A DNA stretch of 64,000 nucleotides from Collinsella aerofaciens (GTDB taxonomy: Bacteria > Actinomycetota > Coriobacteriia > Coriobacteriales > Coriobacteriaceae): contig NZ_CABJFS010000003.1 of assembly GCF_902364945.1 (NCBI RefSeq), forward strand, positions 1 through 64,000, written 5' to 3'. Both the position numbers and the translations under genes were made by a program. Below the pieces are notes generated by a model that ran no database searches, was not told the origin of the DNA, and was given only the letters and a program-made list of their open reading frames with translations. Numbering within the stretch: the stretch's first letter is position 1; every line of letters begins with the position of its first letter. This document shows, piece by piece, positions 8,061-16,854 of this stretch.

Positions 8061-9271
8061 GCGCCAGCGATCTCATCCAGGAAGCCCTTCACTCGCTCGA
8101 GGCCAACAAGGGGCGCAGCCTGCTCACCATCCTGGGCATTGTCATCGGCATCGCCTCGGTCATTGCCATGACTTCGCTCATCGGCGGCATCCAAAACAGC
8201 TTGGTCAACAGCCTGGGCCTCAACGCAGCTCGCATGATTCAGATCTATTCGTCCCAAGAACTCACTGATTCTGACGTCCAGAAGCTTCAAAAACTGGTGC
8301 CGCAGATAGAGCAGATCGGCATTGTCGACAGCGCGTATACCGAGTACAAGACCGGCGATAAAAGCTATACCGTCATGGCACAGGGTGTCGATAGCAACAT
8401 GCTCGACGCCGTGGGGGCCAGCAAGCTCGTTGCGGGGCGCACCTACACCGATGTCGAGTCAAAGGCAGGCTCGCGCGTGGCGCTCATCAGCCGCGGCGGC
8501 GCCGATCAGCTTTACGGCAACGAACAGGATGCGCTGGGGAAAACCATCAAGGTGTCTAACGGCGAGGTGCAGATTGTAGGCGTGATTGATGGCGGCAGCG
8601 ACTCCATGGGCTCGCTCACGCTGTATATGCCACGCGAAACCATCGCCGGGCTGTTTGGCGACGAGAATCCTTCATTCCCCAGCGTGACGGCACTTGCCGC
8701 CGAGGGCTCGGACATGGATGAGCTTTGTAAGACCATCGAGTCCAAGGTGCGCGCAATGAAAGGCATCGAGGAGGAGGATGAGTACGACAGTGTATCGGCG
8801 ACATCCATGAAAAGCGCCATCGATTCACTCAACTCCTTTATGGGCGCGTTCTCGCTCATCATGGGTGCTGTCGCCAGCATCTCGCTGCTTGTCGGCGGTA
8901 TCGGCATTATGAATATGATGCTCACCAACGTGACTGAGCGCATTCGAGAGATCGGCATCCGCCGCGCTCTGGGCGCCAGTCGTCGCGATATCACCGCGCA
9001 GTTTTTGGCCGAATCTTCGGCGCTGTGCGTCACCGGTGGCCTACTGGGTGTCCTGATAGGCTATCTGCTGGCCTGGGGCCTCGCGATGTTTGCCTCCGGA
9101 TCAGGGATTCTTGGCGAGCTGGGTGCCAGCGGGCAAATCACACCGAGCTTTTCAATCGCCACGGTACTGCTGGCCTTCGCCGTATCCGTCGGCATCGGCG
9201 TAATCTTTGGCTTCTACCCCGCTCGACGCGCGGCAAAGCTCGACCCGGTGGAGTGTCTACGCTACCAGTAA
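8057..9271 (+). CDS. MacB/FtsX-type ABC transporter permease
   Basis: Permease subunit of the three-gene efflux operon. Residues 20-40 form the first membrane helix (LLTILGIVIGIASVIAMTSLI), followed by a large extracytoplasmic MacB_PCD domain (about residues 45-260). Three C-terminal helices carry the FtsX signature, with the conserved ERIREIGIRRALGASRRDI loop and FGFYPARRAAKLDPVECLRYQ at the end. Length 404 is typical. ATG overlaps the ATPase stop. The end of the gene is 9 bases before a family-B hairpin repeat. Confidence 0.92.
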   Translation: MSASDLIQEALHSLEANKGRSLLTILGIVIGIASVIAMTSLIGGIQNSLVNSLGLNAARMIQIYSSQELTDSDVQKLQKLVPQIEQIGIVDSAYTEYKTGDKSYTVMAQGVDSNMLDAVGASKLVAGRTYTDVESKAGSRVALISRGGADQLYGNEQDALGKTIKVSNGEVQIVGVIDGGSDSMGSLTLYMPRETIAGLFGDENPSFPSVTALAAEGSDMDELCKTIESKVRAMKGIEEEDEYDSVSATSMKSAIDSLNSFMGAFSLIMGAVASISLLVGGIGIMNMMLTNVTERIREIGIRRALGASRRDITAQFLAESSALCVTGGLLGVLIGYLLAWGLAMFASGSGILGELGASGQITPSFSIATVLLAFAVSVGIGVIFGFYPARRAAKLDPVECLRYQ

Positions 9272-9279
9272 GCCACCAC

Positions 9280-9357
9280 CAACAAGTTGCGGTGAATTAG
9301 GGACTGAATATGCTATCTAGCAGTAAAAACAGACACTATTTCACCGCAACTTATTGA
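9280..9357. repeat. Hairpin repeat, family B, copy 1
   Basis: Imperfect 27-base arms (9280-9306 and 9330-9357) share the core GTTGCGGTGAA...GGACTG with the copy at 40682-40772. The arms outside the shared core differ between copies. The right arm runs directly into the IS21 transposase remnant, so the element seems to have inserted into, or truncated, that remnant. Confidence 0.7.
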
Positions 9358-9448
9358 AGGGCTGTTTGCGCCAGTTCCGGGCGTCGTCCTCGAGCTATTG
9401 GCGGATGACGGGCTTGTACGGGTCGAGCTTACTCGAGGCGATCCTCCT
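9357..9448 (-). pseudogene. IS21-type transposase (IstA) remnant
   Basis: On the minus strand this stretch reads ASSKLDPYKPVIRQ-stop-LEDDARNWRKQ. I recognise SKLDPYKPxIxxLLEDDxRxxRKQ as the conserved N-terminal region of IS21-family IstA transposases. A Leu codon has become TAG, and the frame is cut by the hairpin repeat on one side and by GC-rich island DNA on the other. It marks the left boundary of the cobalamin island. The match is from memory of the family and short (about 30 residues). Confidence 0.5.
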
Positions 9449-9482
9449 CGCGGGCGGGAGGGCGCGCAGGCGCGGCGAGCGC

Positions 9483-10256
9483 CTAGCGCGCGAACTCCCG
9501 TAAGAGCGCGTCTTCCACTTCCCGAAGCGAAAGGGCCCCGCTTCCCTCGGCGGGACGGGTGACCACGATGCAGCGCGCTCCCACGTCGCGCGCGGCGGCG
9601 AGCTTCTCGGCCGTGCCGCCTACGGTTCCCGAGTCCTTGGTCACAAGCCACTGGGCGCCCACCTGCCGTAGCATCGCCTCGTTGAGCTCGCGGGTGAAGG
9701 GCCCCTGCATGCCGATGACGTGCGACGGCGAAAACCCCGCGTCGATGCACTTCGTTATAGCACCGGGCAGTGGGAGCACACGCACGAAGAAGCGCTCCGC
9801 GAAATCGGCGACGCGCGTGTAGGGAGCAAGCTCCTTGCTCCCCGTCGTGAGAAGCGCACGACCCGGGTTCTCGGAGAGAAAGCGCGCCGCGCAGGCGATC
9901 GACGCGACCGACACGACGCCTTTGGGCAGCGCCTCGGCCGGGCGCGCAAGGCGCAGGCATCGTGCGCCCACGGCGAGCGAAGCGGCCCGGATGTTGCCGC
10001 TTGCGAGCGTAGCGAAGGGGTGCGTGGCGTCGACGACGATGCGCGCGCCGAATAGCTCGCGCTCCATGTCGGCCTCGTCGAGCCTGCTCGCATGCACCTC
10101 GATGCCCGGAAGCTCGCCCAAAAGCTCACCTCCGTACTCGGTTGCCGCGTAGGCACGGGCGGGGATGCCCGCCTCGCTCGCCCATTCGCATAGAAGGCGG
10201 CCCTCGGTGGTGCCGGCGAAGATGCGCAGCGCCGGCACGGATGCGGGGGCCGTCAC
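9483..10256 (-). CDS. cbiJ: Precorrin-6A / cobalt-precorrin-6A reductase
   Basis: Reduces the corrin macrocycle (CbiJ/CobK family) in anaerobic B12 synthesis. The 257-residue protein starts with the nucleotide-binding motif LRIFAGTTEGRLL, followed by VVDATHPFA (about residue 80), RPAEALPKG and IGMQGPFTRELNEAML and WLVTKDSGTVGGTAEKL near the end, all typical of the family. I place the start at GTG 10256, which overlaps the cbiC stop (GTGA); the frame is open further but that part is the shadow of cbiC. It is the last gene of the 17-gene minus-strand operon. Confidence 0.88.
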   Translation of the reverse strand: MTAPASVPALRIFAGTTEGRLLCEWASEAGIPARAYAATEYGGELLGELPGIEVHASRLDEADMERELFGARIVVDATHPFATLASGNIRAASLAVGARCLRLARPAEALPKGVVSVASIACAARFLSENPGRALLTTGSKELAPYTRVADFAERFFVRVLPLPGAITKCIDAGFSPSHVIGMQGPFTRELNEAMLRQVGAQWLVTKDSGTVGGTAEKLAAARDVGARCIVVTRPAEGSGALSLREVEDALLREFAR

Positions 10257-10894
10257 TTCGCGCCAGCCGTGCGCGTGATCTGGTAGAGCAGCGCATTCAT
10301 AATGGCGGCCGCCACGGTCGAGCCGCCCTTGCGACCCCTCGCGACGATGGCCGGCACGCGTCGCGCGAGTAGCTCCTCTTTCGCCTCGACCACGTTCACA
10401 AACCCGACCGGCACCCCAACGACGAGCGCGGGCGCGATCTTCCCCGCGTCCATGAGCTCGGCGAGGCGCAGAAGTGCTGTGGGAGCGTTGCCGACGGCCA
10501 CGATGAGCGGACCCTCGATGCCGCAAGCTTTGTCCATGCTCGCAACGGCGCGAGTCGTGCCCGCGGCGCGCGCAGCCGCGGCGACATCAGGGTCGGCCAT
10601 GTAGCACACGGCCTTGCAGCCGAGCTTCGCGAGCGCGGGCTTGCTTATGCCTGCGAGCGCCATGTTCGTGTCGGTGAGCACCGTGGCCCCTGCGCGCAGT
10701 GCGTCGAGCGCACAGTGCGCGGCGTCATGGCTGAACACGAGGGAATCGGCGTACGAGAAGTCGGCAGTGGTGTGGATGACGCGCTTCACGACGGGCTCTT
10801 CGAGCGGCGGGAACGTGCGGCCGCCGAGCTCTTCGGTGATGATCTCGAAGCTGCGCCGCTCGATGTCGCCGGGCGCCATCTCCTTGGAATCCAT
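10253..10894 (-). CDS. cbiC: Precorrin-8X / cobalt-precorrin-8 methylmutase
   Basis: Moves the methyl group from C11 to C12 to make (cobalt-)hydrogenobyrinate (CbiC/CobH). The 213-residue protein contains VVKRVIHTTADFSYADSLVFS with the catalytic His, VLTDTNMALAGISK, and the C-terminal GVPVGFVNVVEAKEEL and ARGRKGGSTVAAAIMNALL motifs, which cover the whole family. Start ATG 10894 lies next to the stop of cobO. Operon member between cobO and cbiJ. Confidence 0.93.
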   Translation of the reverse strand: MDSKEMAPGDIERRSFEIITEELGGRTFPPLEEPVVKRVIHTTADFSYADSLVFSHDAAHCALDALRAGATVLTDTNMALAGISKPALAKLGCKAVCYMADPDVAAAARAAGTTRAVASMDKACGIEGPLIVAVGNAPTALLRLAELMDAGKIAPALVVGVPVGFVNVVEAKEELLARRVPAIVARGRKGGSTVAAAIMNALLYQITRTAGAK

Positions 10895-11410
10895 CTAGTA
10901 CTCCACTCCTTCCCTTGCACATATCCCCTGAGCGTAGGGGTGTTTCTCGCACCGCATCTCGGTTATGTAGTCGGCCTTCTCCACGATCTTGCGGGAAGGC
11001 GCGCGCCCGGTGAGCGCTACTTCGACGCCGCGCGCGGACATATCGAGCGCGCGGTCCACGAGCGCCTCGTCGACAAGCCCCTTCGAAAGCGCGTCGAGCG
11101 CCTCGTCGAGCACGAGCAGCCCCTCCTGAGCGCCCTCGAACTCGGCGAGCGCGGAAGCGAGGTTCCCATCGTGCAGCTCGCACGTCGCGGCAAGTTCTTC
11201 CGACGTCATTGACCAGGTAAACTTGTCCGACACCTTCCCCGCGAACACGGGCACGCCGAAATGCTCGGCGAGCAGGCGCGCCTCCCCGCTTTCGCCGTCT
11301 TTCAGGAACTGCACGACGACGACGCGGCGGCCTGCGGCGAGCATGCGAAGGGCGAGGCCCATCGCCGCCGTGGTCTTGCCTTTGCCGTCGCCATGATACA
11401 CGTGGATCAT
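10895..11410 (-). CDS. cobO: Cob(I)yrinic acid a,c-diamide adenosyltransferase
   Basis: Transfers the 5'-deoxyadenosyl group of ATP to Co(I) corrinoid (CobA/BtuR/CobO family). The 171-residue protein starts MIHVYHGDGKGKTTAAMG with the P-loop GDGKGKTT, then VVVVQFLKDGESGE, LLVLDEALDAL and ALTGRAPSRKIVEKADYITEM, covering the family end to end. The ATG at 11410 overlaps the cbiP stop by four bases (ATGA). Long open frames continuing upstream are shadows of cbiP. Confidence 0.93.
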   Translation of the reverse strand: MIHVYHGDGKGKTTAAMGLALRMLAAGRRVVVVQFLKDGESGEARLLAEHFGVPVFAGKVSDKFTWSMTSEELAATCELHDGNLASALAEFEGAQEGLLVLDEALDALSKGLVDEALVDRALDMSARGVEVALTGRAPSRKIVEKADYITEMRCEKHPYAQGICAREGVEY

Positions 11411-12906
11411 ACGCCCTCCTCGATAATGCGGTAGACATACTCCATGTCGAGCGCCGCGCGCACGACGTCGGCCAGGCGGTCGAACTCGCGCGCACGGTGA
11501 TCGGCTGCGGACGCTGCGCCCGCAGCACCCACGACGCTCTCGGGCAGGCCGCGCATGCGCGCGAGCGAGCGCGCGAGGGCGAGCGCCAACCCCGGTTCGT
11601 CGAACAGGCCGTGGAGATAGGTTCCGAACACGTTTCCGCAGGCCGCGCCTTCTGGTTTGCCGCCAATCGTGCCTGCAGGGGCGCAGGAGACGGTCGTTTC
11701 GCCGTCGTGAATCTCGTACCCGCGTGCCGTCATGCCGTTCCACACCGAGAACGCGCCTTGGGCGCCCGTGATGCGCAGCTCCGACTGGGCGAGGCGCTTT
11801 TCCTCCTTGAACACCGTGCTTGCAGGGATGAGCCCGAGCCCGCGCGCGGTGCCAGCGCCTTCCCTGCCGTGCGGGTCGGAAAGCTCGTCTCCCAAAAGCT
11901 GGTAGCCTCCGCATATGCCGAGCACCGGCGTGCCCGCGCCCGAAAGCGCGCGTACACAGGCTCCGATGCCGCTAGCCGCAAGCCAGCGCGCGTCGTCGAG
12001 CGTGGACTTCGAGCCGGGGAGCACCACCAGGTCGGGTCGGCCCAGATCGGTCGTCGAGGAAACGTAGCGCACGCCCATGCCTGGCACGCGCGAAAGCGGG
12101 TCGAAGTCGGTGAAGTTCGACAGATGCGGAAGGCGCACGACGGCGACATCGATGACGCCGCGCGCCTCGCGGGCAGATAGGCGCGGCGCGAGCGAGTCCT
12201 CGTCGTCCAGGTCGAGCGTAAGATACGGCACGACCCCCACGACGGGAACCCCGCACATCTTCTCGAGCGGGGCCAAACCCGGGCGCAGGATTTCCACATC
12301 GCCGCGGAACTTGTTCACCACAAGCCCCCGCAAAAGCGCGCGATCCTCGGGCGCAAAGAGCGCGACCGTACCGTAGAGCTGGGCAAACACCCCGCCTGGG
12401 TCGATGTCGCCCACGAGCAGCACGGGGGAGGACACGGCGCGCGCGAGCCCCATGTTGACGATGTCGTTTTCGGAAAGGTTGATTTCGGCGGGGCTGCCGG
12501 CGCCCTCGATGACGATGACGTCGTTTTCCTCCGCGAGAGAATCGAACGCCTCCAAAATCTGCGGCATGAGCGCCTTCTTTCGCGCGAAGTAGTCCCTCGC
12601 AGCGAAGACTCCCTTCGCCTTGCCGGCCACGATGAGCTGGCTTCGGTGGTCGCTTTCGGGCTTGAGAAGGATGGGGTTCATGCGCACGTCGGGCGCGATT
12701 CCGCACGCCTCGGCCTGCATGATCTGGGCGCGCCCCATCTCGAGCCCGTCGGCCGTGACACCGCTGTTGAGCGCCATGTTCTGGCTCTTGAAGGGAGTCA
12801 CGCGCAGGCCGTCCTGCGAAAGCACACGGCACAGCCCCGCCGCAAGCAGGCTCTTCCCCGCGTTTGACATGGTGCCCTGGATCATGATGGGCTTCGCCCT
12901 ACCCAC
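11407..12906 (-). CDS. cbiP: Cobyric acid synthase (CobQ/CbiP)
   Basis: Glutamine-dependent amidation of four carboxylates of adenosylcobyrinate a,c-diamide. N-terminal dethiobiotin-synthetase-like domain: MIQGTMSNAGKSLLAAGLCRVL with P-loop, FKSQNMALNSGVTADGLEMGRAQ. C-terminal class I glutaminase domain: LPGSKSTLDDARWL, GICGGYQLLG with the catalytic Cys, and YLHGLFD with the catalytic His. I choose GTG at 12906 as start because GGAGG lies nine bases before it and it overlaps the cobD stop by eight bases; homology begins at MIQGTMSN (12885). Length about 499 matches the family. Confidence 0.92.
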   Translation of the reverse strand: MGRAKPIMIQGTMSNAGKSLLAAGLCRVLSQDGLRVTPFKSQNMALNSGVTADGLEMGRAQIMQAEACGIAPDVRMNPILLKPESDHRSQLIVAGKAKGVFAARDYFARKKALMPQILEAFDSLAEENDVIVIEGAGSPAEINLSENDIVNMGLARAVSSPVLLVGDIDPGGVFAQLYGTVALFAPEDRALLRGLVVNKFRGDVEILRPGLAPLEKMCGVPVVGVVPYLTLDLDDEDSLAPRLSAREARGVIDVAVVRLPHLSNFTDFDPLSRVPGMGVRYVSSTTDLGRPDLVVLPGSKSTLDDARWLAASGIGACVRALSGAGTPVLGICGGYQLLGDELSDPHGREGAGTARGLGLIPASTVFKEEKRLAQSELRITGAQGAFSVWNGMTARGYEIHDGETTVSCAPAGTIGGKPEGAACGNVFGTYLHGLFDEPGLALALARSLARMRGLPESVVGAAGAASAADHRAREFDRLADVVRAALDMEYVYRIIEEGV

Positions 12907-14122
12907 GGGTATCGACCTCCTTCGCCGAGCCTCGGCCATCCGCGCCCGCCATAGCGCCGCTACAAGAAGCGCCGCCCCGTTCATCGGGTTCGCCTTCGCC
13001 CGATGCACCTTCCGCCCGAAGTGCGCGGCTGAACGCCATCGCAAGCCGGGCATTCTCCTTGCGCGTGCGCACCGCAACGCGGCACCAGAAACGGGACAGT
13101 ACCGAAAACGAGTCGCACGTGCGGACCAAAACCCCCTGTTTATACAGGCGCTCGGGGATGTCTTTCGCCGGCGTGCGGACTAAAAGGAAGTTCGCATCCG
13201 ACGGCACGACGGAAAGCCCGAGCGAGGAGAGCTCGTGGGAAAGCCACGCTCGCTCGCCCGCCAATACGTCGCGCGTGCGCGAGACGTATTCAACGTCTTC
13301 CAGGGCGGCGATACCCGCGGCCTCGGCGACCGAGGAGACGGGCCACGCCTGCCCCGCCCGGCGAATCCCCTCGATGAGTTGGGCGTTTCCGCTGATCAGA
13401 TATCCCAACCGCAACCCCGCCATTCCGTAGAGCTTAGTGAACGCGGAGAGCACGGCCACATGGCGCGAACACGCGGCACGTGCGGCCACGCTCCTTTCGC
13501 GGGCGTCGGGCGCAAATCCGAGGAAGCACTCGTCCACGACGAGCAGCGCGCCCACCTGCTCGCAGCGGCAAGCCGCGGCATCGATCACGCTGGGGTCGAC
13601 GAGTCGCCCCGTCGGATTGTTCGGATTGCAGAGGTACGCCACGTCTCCCGGCCCCTCGATCGCGCGGGCGAAGGAGGCGGGCACGTCGAAGTCGTCCGCT
13701 TCGGAGAGCGGGAACTCCTGCACGCATGCGCCGTAGTACGATGCCGCCTCCGCATATTCAGAGAACGTCGGCGCGCACACGACGATGCGTTTCGGGCGCA
13801 CCGCCGCGGCGAGCCGCCAGATGATGTCGGCCGCGCCCGCGCCGCAGACGATAGTATCTTCGGGAATGCCCTGGGCGCGCGCTAGGGCGCGAACGAGGGC
13901 GAGGCTTTCCCTATCGGGGTAGGCGTCGATTCGAGAAAGCGCCTTGCAAGCTGCGGCGACGGCGCGCGGCGAGGGGCCTGCCGGATTCACGTTCACCGAG
14001 AAGTCAATGAGGTCGGAGGCGCCCCCTTCACAAGCGATGCCGAGCGATTGCGTGCTACCCCCATGCGCACGGGCGCGCAGGATTCCCCCGGCAGCCCGGG
14101 GCGCGGCGTGGTCTTCCCTCAT
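12899..14122 (-). CDS. cobD: L-threonine-O-3-phosphate decarboxylase (PLP enzyme)
   Basis: Makes (R)-1-aminopropan-2-ol phosphate for the nucleotide-loop linker of B12. The 407-residue class I/II aminotransferase-fold protein has IDFSVNVNPAGPSPRAV near residue 32, CGAGAADIIWRLA, NPNNPTGRLVD, VDECFLGFA and the PLP-lysine motif SAFTKLYGMAGLRLGYL, as in CobD. A histidinol-phosphate aminotransferase is the main alternative, but the position between cbiB and cbiP argues for CobD. The last 40 residues are a Gly/Ala/Ser-rich tail outside the family. ATG 14122 overlaps the cbiB stop. Confidence 0.85.
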   Translation of the reverse strand: MREDHAAPRAAGGILRARAHGGSTQSLGIACEGGASDLIDFSVNVNPAGPSPRAVAAACKALSRIDAYPDRESLALVRALARAQGIPEDTIVCGAGAADIIWRLAAAVRPKRIVVCAPTFSEYAEAASYYGACVQEFPLSEADDFDVPASFARAIEGPGDVAYLCNPNNPTGRLVDPSVIDAAACRCEQVGALLVVDECFLGFAPDARERSVAARAACSRHVAVLSAFTKLYGMAGLRLGYLISGNAQLIEGIRRAGQAWPVSSVAEAAGIAALEDVEYVSRTRDVLAGERAWLSHELSSLGLSVVPSDANFLLVRTPAKDIPERLYKQGVLVRTCDSFSVLSRFWCRVAVRTRKENARLAMAFSRALRAEGASGEGEPDERGGASCSGAMAGADGRGSAKEVDTRG

Positions 14123-15093
14123 GCCATCGCCCCCACGGCGAGCACGACCGCCGCGTGCACGGCACCGAAGACGACGAGCGCGCATACGGACGCGGCGAGC
14201 ATGAGCCTTGTCGCCCGGGCGATGTCGCCCCACTCGATTTCACGGGACGCGTCACCTATCGTCGGTTTCTCAACGAGCTTGCCGAAATACACCGCGGGTC
14301 CTGCCAGGCGCAGCCCGAGCGCGCCCGCGCACGCTGACTCGGTCTGTGCCGCGTTCGGGCTCGCATGGCGACGCCTGTCGCGGCGCCAGATGCGCGCCGC
14401 CCCGCGCGCGTCGAGCCCGACGATCGGGCATACGGCGATCATGAGCAGGGCCGATAAGCGCGAGGGAATCCAGTTCACCGCATCGTCGAGGCGCGCCGAG
14501 GCGCAGCCGAAGTCGATGTAGCGCTCGTTTTTGTAGCCCACCATGCTGTCGAGCGTGTTCACTGCCTTGTACGCCATGCCCAAGGGCGCACCCCCGATCA
14601 TAAGGTAGAAAAGCGGCGCGATGACGCCGTCGCTCGCGTTCTCCGCCACCGTTTCCACGGCGGCGCGCGCGACGCCCTGCTCGTCGAGAACAGACGTGTC
14701 GCGTCCCACGATGAGCCCGACGGCTTCGCGCGCCGCGACAAGGCCGCCCCTCGAGAACGCACGGGCCACGGCCAGGCTCTGGCGGCGCAGCTCGCATGCC
14801 GCGAGAATCTGATAGCTCGCCCATGCCTCGGCCACGAAGCGCAGGCCGGAGTGAACCATGCCGCAAAGATGCAGGATTCCCCAGGTCAAAAGCCCACACG
14901 CAAGCGGAAGCGCCACGGCGAGCACAAGCCCTGCGGCGCGCGTGCCCGCGGACGTTTGCGGGAATGCGCGCCGCAGGCGGCCTTCGGCCCACGTGATCGC
15001 GCGCCCCATGGCGACGACGGGATGGGGAAGCCAGCGCGGGTCGCCGAAGGCAAGGTCGGCCGCGAACCCGGCGACGACGGCAAGAATCGTCAT
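14119..15093 (-). CDS. cbiB: Adenosylcobinamide-phosphate synthase, membrane protein
   Basis: Attaches aminopropanol (phosphate) to adenosylcobyric acid (CbiB/CobD family, integral membrane). The 324-residue protein begins with TILAVVAGFAADLAFGDPRWLPHPVVAMGR, then carries RRQSLAVARAFSRGGLVAAREAVGLIVGRDTS, ETVAENASDGVIAPLFY and AYKAVNTLDSMVGYKNERY, all strongly conserved in the family. Several hydrophobic helices are visible. ATG 15093 shares its first base with the stop codon of the upstream gene, so coupling is tight. The open frame up to 15372 is a shadow of that gene. Confidence 0.92.
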   Translation of the reverse strand: MTILAVVAGFAADLAFGDPRWLPHPVVAMGRAITWAEGRLRRAFPQTSAGTRAAGLVLAVALPLACGLLTWGILHLCGMVHSGLRFVAEAWASYQILAACELRRQSLAVARAFSRGGLVAAREAVGLIVGRDTSVLDEQGVARAAVETVAENASDGVIAPLFYLMIGGAPLGMAYKAVNTLDSMVGYKNERYIDFGCASARLDDAVNWIPSRLSALLMIAVCPIVGLDARGAARIWRRDRRRHASPNAAQTESACAGALGLRLAGPAVYFGKLVEKPTIGDASREIEWGDIARATRLMLAASVCALVVFGAVHAAVVLAVGAMA

Positions 15094-16094
15094 CACCGGG
15101 CATCGCCCCCCGAAGCGGGACGAACGTCGCGAAGGCTGCGCCCATCCCAGGTGGCGGCCCATGCGCCGCCCGGCTCGGTATGCACGTCGAAGTATCCAAT
15201 TTTCGGGACAGCTAGCTCGGAAAGCAGCGCTTTCACGGTACCCGCGTGAACGACGAAGACGGCGCGCCCACTCCCCTGGACGCGCTCCGATTCGCACGCC
15301 TCCCGAAACGCCGCGACGACGCGGCGGGTGAAATCGCTCTTGCCCTCGCCATGCGGACAGCGCGTCTCGCACCAGGAGTCAACCCAGGCGCGGTAGCGCG
15401 CATCCTCTTTAAGCTCGGCGGCGCTTCGCCCCTCGAAGTCGCCGAAATCCATCTCGCGCAGACCGGGGCACGCCATAAACTCCGCGTTCGGGAAGAGGAT
15501 GCGCGCCGTCTGGTCGGTGCGGGCCATGCCGCTCGTGATAACACGGAACACGTCACGATAGCACGCGAGGTCGCGCAAAGCGCGCTCACCCGCGCTCGAC
15601 AGGGGCTCGTCGGTGCCCGCCCCGCTGTAGCGATGGTCTTCCGTGCCCGCCGTGGCACCATGGCGCACGAAGACGACTTCCAAAGGCGCGCCCGCGCCCT
15701 GCGTCCCTCGAGGCGCATCCGCAAGGTTTCCTTTGATGACCTGGGGTATCCCGCACGTCATGCGCACGACGACGTCGGCGCGCGCAGCGAGCGCGCATCC
15801 CAGGCGCCCCGCGCGCTCGCGCCATTGGGCGTCTTCCGCACGCATAGGGACGACCCCCGAGCCGACCAAGGACAGAATCACAACGTCGAAGCCGATCAGC
15901 CGCTCAAGCGCCCGGTCAGCGTCGAGCGCGCGTACGAGTTCCTCAGCACGGTAAGCGACACGGCCGGCAAAAGCCGCGGGCACGCCGCCCTCCGCAAACT
16001 GCGCCGCGTCGACGAAATCGTCCGCCGCGAACCCGAGCTTTTCGCGCACGAAGGTCCTCTTCCCCGAATGCGCGCCACCTACCACGAGCATCAT
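15093..16094 (-). CDS. Fusion: CobU-like P-loop domain + alpha-ribazole phosphatase (CobC-like)
   Basis: The first 130 residues look like CobU (MMLVVGGAHSGKRTF P-loop; DVVILSLVGSGVVPM; CGIPQVIKG) but lack the RIxxHRxxR block that holds the guanylylated His of CobU. From residue 145 a histidine-phosphatase domain follows: VVFVRHGATAGTEDHRYSG, LREMDFGDFEGRSAAEL and VVHAGTVKALLSEL, as in CobC, which removes the 5'-phosphate from alpha-ribazole phosphate. A complete CobU is encoded two genes upstream, so this domain may be a degenerate duplicate or have another role. The ATG at 16094 overlaps the cobS stop (ATGATG). Confidence 0.75.
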   Translation of the reverse strand: MMLVVGGAHSGKRTFVREKLGFAADDFVDAAQFAEGGVPAAFAGRVAYRAEELVRALDADRALERLIGFDVVILSLVGSGVVPMRAEDAQWRERAGRLGCALAARADVVVRMTCGIPQVIKGNLADAPRGTQGAGAPLEVVFVRHGATAGTEDHRYSGAGTDEPLSSAGERALRDLACYRDVFRVITSGMARTDQTARILFPNAEFMACPGLREMDFGDFEGRSAAELKEDARYRAWVDSWCETRCPHGEGKSDFTRRVVAAFREACESERVQGSGRAVFVVHAGTVKALLSELAVPKIGYFDVHTEPGGAWAATWDGRSLRDVRPASGGDAR

Positions 16095-16852
16095 AGGAGC
16101 ATGCCCCCCGCCACCAGCATGGCAAGCATCGCGAGCTCGGCCCATTGCAGAAACCATCCGGCCAAATCCCCCGTCACTCCGCCGAAGCGGGACAGAGCAA
16201 CATGGCGGTACCACGCGAGCGCCAAAAGCCCCGCCACCGCCATAAGGGCGCCGACGGCCTGAGCGCACGCGACCATCCCTGCAGCCGAAGCCGCAGCGAA
16301 AGCGCAAAGCGGCACGACGATCGCCGCGCGCTTCTTCGCAGGCGAGAGCCCCGCGGCCATGCCGTCCGCCCGCGCGGCAGGCCAGCATTCAACGGCGAGC
16401 CCCGAAAGCGAGCGGGAGAACACGAGAGAGCACAGAAGCGCGAGGAACGCCCCCGCCGTAAGCGACAGCGCGGTGAAAAGGGAAAACTGCAGAATAAGGT
16501 ACACAACAACACCGATGACCCCGAAGGCGCCCGCCCGCGGGTCGTGCATGATCTCGAGCTTTCGCTCGCGCGGGGCCCAACTTGCAAGCGCATCGGAGGT
16601 GTCGCAGAGCCCGTCTAGGTGGATGCCTCCCGTCACCGCCACAGGCAGCGCCACGAGCACGGCCGCGACGATGGTCGCGGGCACGCCGAGCAGGTTCGCA
16701 ACGTGTCCCCACGCCGTCATGAGGAAGCCTTCCGCAAGGCCCACCAGGGGAAACGCGGCAAGCGCATGGGTTGACCCGAAATCGGTCCAGGCCGATTTCG
16801 GGACGGGGATGCGCGAGAACGTTCCGAACGCCGCGCCGATTGCCTCTACCAT
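16091..16852 (-). CDS. cobS: Adenosylcobinamide-GDP ribazoletransferase (cobalamin synthase), membrane protein
   Basis: Joins adenosylcobinamide-GDP to alpha-ribazole (phosphate) in the membrane. The 253-residue protein has AFGTFSRIPVP at the start, FPLVGLAEG, then GGIHLDGLCDTSDAL(A) and MHDPRAGAFGVIGVV, the canonical CobS motifs, followed by several hydrophobic helices and VTGDLAGWFLQWAEL(A). The start at 16852 follows the cobU stop by two bases. Confidence 0.92.
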   Translation of the reverse strand: MVEAIGAAFGTFSRIPVPKSAWTDFGSTHALAAFPLVGLAEGFLMTAWGHVANLLGVPATIVAAVLVALPVAVTGGIHLDGLCDTSDALASWAPRERKLEIMHDPRAGAFGVIGVVVYLILQFSLFTALSLTAGAFLALLCSLVFSRSLSGLAVECWPAARADGMAAGLSPAKKRAAIVVPLCAFAAASAAGMVACAQAVGALMAVAGLLALAWYRHVALSRFGGVTGDLAGWFLQWAELAMLAMLVAGGMLL

Positions 16853-16854
16853 CT

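Noticed and set aside
9357..9482. A complete gene left of cbiJ
   Set aside because: Only a short IS21-like string with a stop was found; the rest is GC-rich filler.
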